Positions 56,641 to 64,000 of a stretch of 64,000 bases of DNA are shown in pieces. Where the stretch lies: NCBI GenBank assembly GCA_003993805.1, contig RSEF01000004.1:6752245-6816244 (forward strand), read 5' to 3'. Below the pieces are notes generated by a model, which was not told the origin of the DNA, ran no database searches, and saw only the letters and a program-made list of their open reading frames with translations. Source of the DNA: Himantopus leucocephalus. Taxonomy: Eukaryota > Chordata > Aves > Charadriiformes > Recurvirostridae. Within the stretch, counting starts at the first letter, position 1. Each line of letters opens with the position of its first letter. Made by a program: the position numbers and the translations under genes.

Positions 56641-58139
56641 TATGGTTCATTTTTACTGAAAGCAGAGAGGCTCTCCTTGTTTCCCTTTTAGTAAATTTGA
56701 ATTTCTGATGCATATTTCTGATGCGTCTCGTGCTTGCCGGGTCTATAAAAAAAGCTCCTGCAACTATATTTACATGGCAGATAAGAATTTTCCCTTAAAT
56801 TAGGAAAGATTTATAGTAAGTTTGTTTTTTTTTTTTAAATTACATCATAAGGGTGGTCTCGCACGCTATTTATGGCCTTTCTTTCCCAGCTGCAGCCTCC
56901 TGAAGTCCCTCCTGAGGGCTCTGAGCCAGAGAAGCTCCTCAGCCAGGTGCCCTCCCAGGTCCCCGGGCTCCTGCCCTCACCGAGGGTGCCCTGCTTGGCT
57001 TTTCCCGAAATTCCCATCAGCCGGCAAGGGCAGCGCCCTGCCCGCCGTTCCTCCCCTGCCCGCCTCCATCCGCCGGCTCTGCCTGCGGGCTCTCTGGCCA
57101 GGAGCCCTCCGTCCCTCCGGAGTCGCCTCTCCTCTCGCCCCTCTGGCAGCATCTCCCGCTCTCCTGCCAGGGCTGGGATGGGGGGACCCCCCGCTCTGCC
57201 CGCTCCCCCTTCCCTGCCCGCCTGCCTACGGGGCTGGGCACGGCCCCGCTCCAGTAACTGATTAGATATTGTTCCCAGTAGAGGCTATAGTTGAGTTCCA
57301 ATCATTTTCCGTTAATTAACATACAGGATGGTCTTATTTGTAGCATAAATAGTTGTAATCTGTGTACTTATAAGTGTAATTATAATTTAAATTAGAGCGT
57401 GCTCTGAATTGGCGATGGATGGGGTGGGTGCTCTGCAGGCGGTGCTACCCTCTCCGGGTGGGCTGTCTCCTGGGGTCCCCCGCGGTCCCGGTCCCCACCG
57501 TCCCCGGGAGAGCATCGCCCGGGGCTCAGCAAAGGGACACTGAGGCTGTCGCCAACTCCCGATTTCGCTGTTCCTGCTGGGACAGAGTCTGCCTGTGGCA
57601 CCCGTTGGGAGGGTTTGCCGGAGAAGACACCACAGCATCGTTGCTTCCATGTCTCCTTCTTGTTTCTAGTCTAAATTTGGAAGGAAGTAATGGCTTATGT
57701 CAGCTGGGTGAGTGATTAGTACTTAGCCTTGACATGGCTCCCTGTTTAACACGGAATTACGGTGAGTTCTCGTTAGGCTGGGGAAAGCTTGAGCGTGGCG
57801 ACCGCTGATGCTGCAGCGGGCAGATGCGCATCGCCGGTGCTGCGCTTCGTGCACCCTCTGATGGCAACGCTCCGCACGCCGCTGGTCACCCTGGCCGCNA
57901 CGCCGCTGGTCGCCCTGGCCGCTCCTCCTCCGTACGCCCAGCACATCGTGCAGGTCTGCGGGAAATCGTGTCCGTCTGCGTGAGTCGGAGCCACCTAGAT
58001 GAGGTCCTCCTCTCGACGCCCTGTTGGCCACCGGAGATCTGGATGTGAATCCTTCACGGTTCTCACGGGGATCTGGCGCTTGTCGGATTACACCATCTTT
58101 TGTAATGGCAGGTGTATGCCACAGGGCAGGTTTTAAAAT

Positions 58140-58640
58140 TCCCATGTTGGTGGATTGCATTAACCCATCCTAAGTCAGGTATGTAAAAATCCATTAAGGG
58201 AAAACCCTCTGGCGTTTTCTCACCCGCGCTCGAGCTCTGCAGGCTATGCTAATGCAGTGCGTTTGCTCATCTATTAGGAGGATGATGGCTTTAAAATAAT
58301 AACATTTATCTTTGGCAGCGGACCTACAATAGTGCACGCCGAGTACAATTTTGTGAAAGGCTCTGCAGATGTTGCCTCATTCAATCTGGGTCAAAAAGAG
58401 TGCTTAGAATCATAAAGGTTAGAAAGAGATCAAATAATTCGGCGGTTTTATTGCTGAATAATGTACTTGGAAAATATCATTCACCATTATTAGACTAAGT
58501 GAGTACAGAAAACACAGGACTCAATAGTCATTTCTCAGTATTGGCTGATTTTACTGTTTTTATAATGTAGCTAAATTCCCTGTTATTGATTCTAGCATCG
58601 ATTATCGATCTGGAAATCTAAATGTATGTGCTGGTGGGAG
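58140..58640. other. AT-rich block in PCDH19 intron, candidate conserved non-coding element
   Basis: Low-GC sequence with TAATAACATTTATC, ACCATTATTAGAC and TCGATTATCGATC words. Within it, TAGAATCATAAAGGTTAGAA at about 58406 faintly recalls the antisense CR1 3' end; that is too short to call. Confidence 0.25.
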
Positions 58641-60964
58641 CACAGGGGAGTTGGACAATGAGGGAATTAGGCTTCCACCCCTCCCCGCAGCGCCGAGCAG
58701 CGAGCAGCACACCCGCGGGGCGCATCGGTGCTACTTTTGGGGGAGCTGTCGGGGTTTTAGGAGCTGCCTTCAACAAACGAAGATGAAAAACTGGGAAAAC
58801 ACCCGTTTTATGTCTGTTCTTCTTCCATGCCTGCGAGCTGATGTAAACTCGGTCACGCGAACGCAGATGGGCCGGGACGCCGGCACCGGGATGGGGGCTC
58901 GGTGCCCGCCCCCGCGGCTCCCGTCACCTCCTCCCTCCTGGACTTTTCATATTCAGATTCACATCTGGATGCTCTGGCAGGGACCCAGCTTCAGTGACAT
59001 TTAGTAATCAAATCCACACGGCTCTTGGCTCAGAAACAGCATCCGAACCTGTCTGCCCGGTGAAACGCTTTTCCAGACGTTTGCGAGCGGTTCCTCTGCT
59101 TTCCTGTTCAGCCCCCACCGTGGCTGTGTCCCCCCTGGCTGGGGGAAACACCGCCTTTGGGCTGAGATCCTTCCCTGTACCTCAATTAATTGCAGGGGTT
59201 GGGTTAGTGAGAGACCAAAGCTGTGGTCCCGTACGGGCTCTGCATCCCGTGGTGAGCCCGTGGACCGGAGCCGGCAGCATCGCTGTGGGAGCCGCGGGCT
59301 CCCGCCGGGCTGGGGCTCGCTCAGCCGCGCCATGGATTCCTTTGTTGGGGGGGCGGGGGGAAGATGAATTTTGGAATATGTTCATCTCTTGTTCTCCGCA
59401 CTTAGTTGTTGTCAGCATTAATATGCCATTAACACATGCTCATTAGGAGGAGAATGATTATACCCTGCAGAATATGGGGGAAACCTTCATTAGGCACTAA
59501 CATATTGAAGCGAGCTGCAAACTTCGCTTGGGAAAACTGGGGAAGGTTCTGCTCGGCATCAGGTTTCCCTAATTTCTCCTCACCCGTCTGTTAAAAGCAC
59601 CTCGTCTTCTAGCACGTGCTTTCGGCCAGGGCTGCGGGTGACGCGCAGGCGAGCCTGGGCTCGGGCTCCAGCACTGAAATCCTTCTGGGCGCCTCAAATC
59701 CATCTCCGTCCTCAAATCCATCTTCCCCCAGATCGAAGACGTCCTCATCGGAGCTCATTTTGGCACCCCAAGGAGGCCGCGAGCCCGTTTTCTCCCCTCC
59801 GAGGGCTACGCCGACTCCTCAGGCTTAAGGCGATGAAATCTCCGCAGAGCTGGGAGATGCTCCGGGAACAGATTTGTTGAGAAAGGAGGTGTCATTTCTA
59901 CATCCTCGCTTTTCACACTGTAACGACGTTTTAAGCGTTCATCTGGCCTTGCTGCCTCCAGTCTGAAGCCATAACCTGCCATGTGTGACAGGGCAATTGC
60001 TCGCCCCGGTAATGATTACAGCCGAGCCCGGCGCTGCTCCCTTGTTTGCTCGGCGCGTGGCAGCTCCAGGCATGTGCGTGGTGCTCTCTTAAAGTCAATC
60101 AATAAGAATAATTGCAAGTTCAGGTGGGGGTGAGGGAGGAGAGTGCTGTAGCAGACAAATATTTGCGGATTAAGACCCTGTTTATGTGCAGATGCCTCTT
60201 GTGAAAGGTAACAAGGGACGGACAATAAGGGACCGTATGTGGTATTTAATGAGAATTTATTCTAAATGGGGTAATTTCATAGATTTCCATGGAGCTGACA
60301 GCTGTCCTCCGTATTAAGCGTATTATGCTGCCTCTGTCCCTGCCCCGCTGCCCTGTCTGCCCGGCGTTCTGCAGGATTTTGCAGTGTTGGTGGTGGGGCG
60401 TTGCGGTCCCGTCCCCCCCTCGCCTCCGCCTCGGTGCAGCCGGAGGGAATCCCACGGATGGGTTTGCGCTTTCAAACCTCAGCAAAGGAAAAATGGCATT
60501 TGCCGGGCCTGGATTTCCCGTTGGGCAAGCGAAGGAAAGCGTAGCCGCGTCAGGAGCGCAGGAAGGCGCTGGAGGAGCCCCGGGAGCAGCGGTGCTGGGC
60601 TGAGCGATGCCTGCTGCCCGCAGGACAGCCGGCGCCCGCGGGATGAGCTGGAGCTGCAGCCGGTGGTGGGGAGACCCAAACCGCAGGTTGGAGGGTTTCT
60701 TCTTGCAGAGATGGAGATGGAGATGGCTGGAGCTGCCCACCCCTGGCTCACGTTGCCGTCAACCCCTTTGACATTGATCCTGAAACCTAATGATGGGGAA
60801 GTACGCCAAAACTGGAGTGCTGAACTGTGGTTATCCGCCACTGAGGAGGAGGGAAATGAGGTGGCGAGGTGAGATACCAACACGTGACAGGTCAGGTTTG
60901 GAAGCTTCTCAATGTCTACCAGTGCCTTCCTTGGAAGCAGAGTACCATCTCCTGGCTTGTGGTG

Positions 60965-60990
60965 CCTGGATGGATGGACGGATGGATGGA
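60965..60990. repeat. (GGAT)n microsatellite
   Basis: GGATGGATGGACGGATGGAT and so on: a short GGAT tetranucleotide repeat with one interruption. Confidence 0.85.
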
Positions 60991-61189
60991 TGGACACCCC
61001 AGCTGTCAAGGAGGCAGGTTGGTGGCTGTCCCAGCTTCACCTGACTTCTCCTTGGTTATTCCTCCTCCGACCTTAACGACTTCTCCCTCTCAGCCTGCCG
61101 TGCTGTCCGCAGGCAGAGCAGCCGCAGGCTCCCATCTAATCGCATCTCGCCACGTTGGAAATGTGGCTGCGTCCGTTTGCTGGGCGCTG

Positions 61190-61520
61190 CGTGACTCATG
61201 TAATCACCACGCGAAATGCATCATTCATAAACTGTTTAGCGCGACCTTTTGTACAGTAGCACTAATTATTATTATCACAGAAGCCCAGTAAACTAGACTA
61301 GTAATTATCAGGGATTTATTTGAATGGACAGCTAAGCTATTCTTGGCAAGTTAGTCAAAGCAGTTGTCATGACAGCCACACAAATGTGTCTTATGAATTG
61401 GGTTAATTAGGGTAATTAATAACTGTTGTTTTGCCCTTTTTAACAAGGTATTGCCTAGACACTGTCAAAAAATAGCAATTGTACCTAACAGAAATAGTTG
61501 TCTTCTAGCAGCAGCCTTCA
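61190..61520. other. AT-rich block with dense homeodomain-like sites, candidate enhancer
   Basis: About 330 bp containing GCACTAATTATTATTATC, GACTAGTAATTATCAGGG, GGGTTAATTAGGGTAATTAA and GTCATGACAGCC. The ATTA/TAAT density is among the highest in the window. No reading frame or repeat signature. Confidence 0.35.
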
Positions 61521-63801
61521 AATCAAAGTAGTAAATACCTGTTGGGTTGTCGTTTGGCCAAGCAGTGTGTCATCCTTCTCCTGGCGCACAGGCAGGGAGT
61601 AAAAGGCTCTGGTGTAATTTTTCTGCTGAGCTTCCCCTGCTGCGCAGTGTTATCTAGAGATTGGTCGACGTCATTATTGACATTTTTATTATTTATCTCA
61701 ATGCCGCTGTCGCAGAGGGGTGCCTGCCGTGCCCGGCCCCGGGCGGGTGGCGAGGGCGGCCCCAAGGTGCTCCCGTGGGTCGGAGCAGGCTCTGCAGGTG
61801 GCAGGGCTTAAGCACGTGGCTTTTTTTTTTGTATTTTAAGTTGTGACTGTGAATTGTTATTGTTTTGCTGGTGCATCGTCACCATCCTCATCAGGATGGC
61901 TGGTGCCAAGCCGCCGAGTCCTCACTCCGCGGAGCATCTTCTTTCGAAAGGAGGGTTTTGCTGATTCCGTGGTTTTGGTTTTGTCGTGGTTGTTGCCGAT
62001 ATTGAGTAATGGTGGTACCTAAAGCTCTTAATAACCAAGTAGCACCAAAGAGCCTCAAAAGGAAAAAAAACCACCCCATAGTCCCCATCCTGGGGAGCAC
62101 CCTGGGCACCGGCGGCTCCCTGCGGCGGTGGCGGTCCCCGTCCCACGCCGGTGGGGTGGGTGCTTACCGGCACACCGTCTCCCCGAGGACTGCAAGATTT
62201 GGTGCTGGTTATTAAAAATGGCCCAAGATTACAGATGTGACGGAGGAATATTACGTAAGTTTTGTAGAAAAATGACCTGAATAGACGTGAGAAGGCTCTG
62301 GCTGGTTCTCCAGCTCCACCGAGCCCTGTCTATTTATATCACCTCTGTGGGCTTTGGAAGCCCTCTGTTAACCAAAGCTTGTCTGATAACACGCGTATTT
62401 TAAAAAGAAAAGAATAATAATAAAAAAAAAAGATGAAGAAGGAAAGGGGGAAAAGAAACCCTAAAGAAAAACACCTCTATGGAGAAAGTAGGGTTTTAAT
62501 GAAGAAATATTTTACACCATTCTTCTACAACCTTAGGGCTAATAGCCTGGAACTGGTACTTTGGCTCCTTAAAAAGCCCAACAAGACAAGCCAATTACGG
62601 CCTCTGAAACATTTTTATTTTTAGTTCCTTGTAATAGCAATTCATCCTCGGCTATGGTACATTAACTGGAAGGAACAAGAAGTAGTAAGGTTTTGGCATC
62701 TTTGTAATAACCAACGGGCTGTGTTTACCAGGCTGTTAATAACGTGGGGTGGCTGTCGGGCAGCGTGGGGACGGAGAGGGGCATCCAGTTCACGCCGGAG
62801 CAGAGATCCCCTAACCTGGCGAGCGCTTTTTTATCATTTATTTCCCTACAGTTTATTCTGGGAGAAAACAGCCTCCTGTTGGGTGAAATTCCACGGTTTC
62901 CCCGGTGCCCCCAAGCTGGTGGCGTGGCTCAGAGGAGAAGAGCTGATCGGAGGGATGCTGGTGTGTCCGCAAGGATGCTGGAGCCAGCATACCACCTTTG
63001 GGGGGCGGCGGGTTTCGAGGCGAGCCAAGCCGGGCTTCGCATCCCGCTCCCCACCCGGGCTCTGCATGTGCTGCCACGGCCGCCGAGGACGGCGATGGCA
63101 GCGAGGCCAGTCCCACTCGGGCTTGCAGTCGGTCTCATGGCTTCAGGGTCGTTTTGTGGGCGGGAGAGCTGCATTTTCCAGCCCAAGTAAGAAAAATAAA
63201 TTAAAAAAAAAAAATGGGGAAAAGGGTTTTTTGATAAATAATTTCGTTATGAGCAAAATCCCCTTGAGGCTTTAGAGCAGGAGCTGGCCGAGGCTGTCCT
63301 GATGGCAAGCCTTCCCGTGCCACTACCGGTGAAGAAGGTAAATGACAACACGATGCGCGCGCAGGGCAGCGTTCCCCTCAGTTCTGTTGTCTCCCATTGC
63401 CGGGGAATTTTAGCTGAAGCCGGGAGGGAGCTGCCACGTGCTGGGGGCACACGCGGGATGGGATCAAGCCTCCGGTGAAGCCGTAAAAGTCTGCGGCGTA
63501 TAAGGTGATGGGTGAAGCGCGTGTTGTTTGCTCAAAACTCAGAAGGAACGGGGCTTGCACTGAGACATAGGGCAGGGACGAGGTCCCCCGGTGCCCGTCC
63601 TACCCTCTCCGGCTGCTCCCGGGGCTGCCGCCTGCCACGGTGCTGGTCTTGGCACCCCCCCGCCAAATTTCTCCCCGCTAAGCCCTGAAACGGGGAATTC
63701 CTCTGGCAGCCACCGTGAGCCCCCTCGCCCTCCATCCTGGGGTGACTCGGGGGTGTCCCCATCCCCTCCGGGATGCAGAAGCGCAGCCCGTTTCGGTGCC
63801 C

Positions 63802-63884
63802 AGCCCCGTTGCGGCGTGCCCCCGTACCCCTCACCACCCCGGNAGCCCCGTTGCGGCGTGCCCCCGTACCCCTCACCACCCCGG
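63802..63884. repeat. 41-bp exact direct repeat joined by a single N
   Basis: 63802-63842 and 63844-63884 are identical 41-mers (AGCCCCGTTGCGGCGTGCCC ... CACCACCCCGG) separated by N at 63843. An exact match around an N is the hallmark of an unmerged contig overlap. Confidence 0.92.
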
Positions 63885-64000
63885 GGCTTGGGCATGCTCT
63901 GGGATGCAGCTGGCGTCACTCTGATGTGCCAGCTCGGCGGTGGCATCTCACGCCTTCGCTATTTTTAACTCAGCTGCAATGATTTTTGGTTTTTCTTTTT

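Larger units (their letters stand above)
50020..64000 (+). other. PCDH19: PCDH19 intron after the cytoplasmic exon, continuing beyond the window
   Basis: About 14 kb without another recognisable exon. Single Ns lie at 50516, 51544, 52128, 55431, 57899 and 63843. Contents include an AT-rich low-complexity tract (56400-56640), a GGAT repeat (60965-60990), a possible tiny CR1 3'-end relic near 58405-58440 (weak), and several AT-rich blocks that may be conserved non-coding DNA (54900-55530, 57280-57400, 58140-58640, 61190-61520). Confidence 0.6.

Noticed and set aside
58400..58440. CR1 3'-end relic
   Set aside because: Only about 20 bases faintly match and the terminal repeat expected of CR1 is not visible.

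Overview
This is vertebrate nuclear DNA, most likely from a bird. Three intron-containing genes can be recognised exon by exon: TSPAN6 (+ strand), TNMD (- strand) and PCDH19 (+ strand, 5' part only). Order and relative orientation match the PCDH19-TNMD-TSPAN6 block of human Xq22.1, read in reverse. A bird is inferred from the very short introns and intergenic gaps, the near absence of young transposable elements (only one old CR1/L3-like LINE remnant was recognised), GC-rich CpG islands and abundant short GC-rich minisatellites. A crocodilian or turtle is not excluded.

Layout. 1-1,344: upstream DNA ending in a degenerate minisatellite. 1,345-6,910: TSPAN6, complete, with a CpG-island promoter, seven coding exons (252 residues), a probable extra 3'UTR exon and a poly(A) signal. 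6,911-9,464: convergent intergenic DNA. 9,465-18,411: TNMD, complete on the minus strand, seven coding exons (320 residues). 18,412-41,290: about 23 kb without a recognisable gene, holding minisatellites, two-copy blocks at assembly joints and AT-rich blocks that look like conserved non-coding DNA. 41,290-42,110: antisense CR1/L3-like LINE remnant. 42,405-44,800: G-rich minisatellite, then the PCDH19 CpG island and promoter. 44,322-46,462: PCDH19 exon 1 (signal peptide, six cadherin repeats, transmembrane helix). 49,692-50,019: the next recognised PCDH19 exon. 50,020-64,000: a PCDH19 intron; the remaining exons lie beyond the window.

The three genes do not form a pathway. TSPAN6 is a tetraspanin membrane organiser, TNMD a type II membrane glycoprotein of tendon and ligament, and PCDH19 a delta-2 protocadherin of the nervous system. 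All reading frames are intact and every splice junction used fits GT-AG and phase.

The assembly needs care. There are two 100-N gaps and eleven single-N positions; eight of the single Ns and one 100-N gap sit between direct copies of the same sequence, which suggests unmerged overlapping contig ends rather than biological duplication. I found no previously undescribed system. The points most worth checking are the missing PCDH19 alternative exon, the upstream ORFs and paired CCAAT boxes of PCDH19, introns made almost wholly of tandem repeat, and the AT-rich candidate regulatory blocks.
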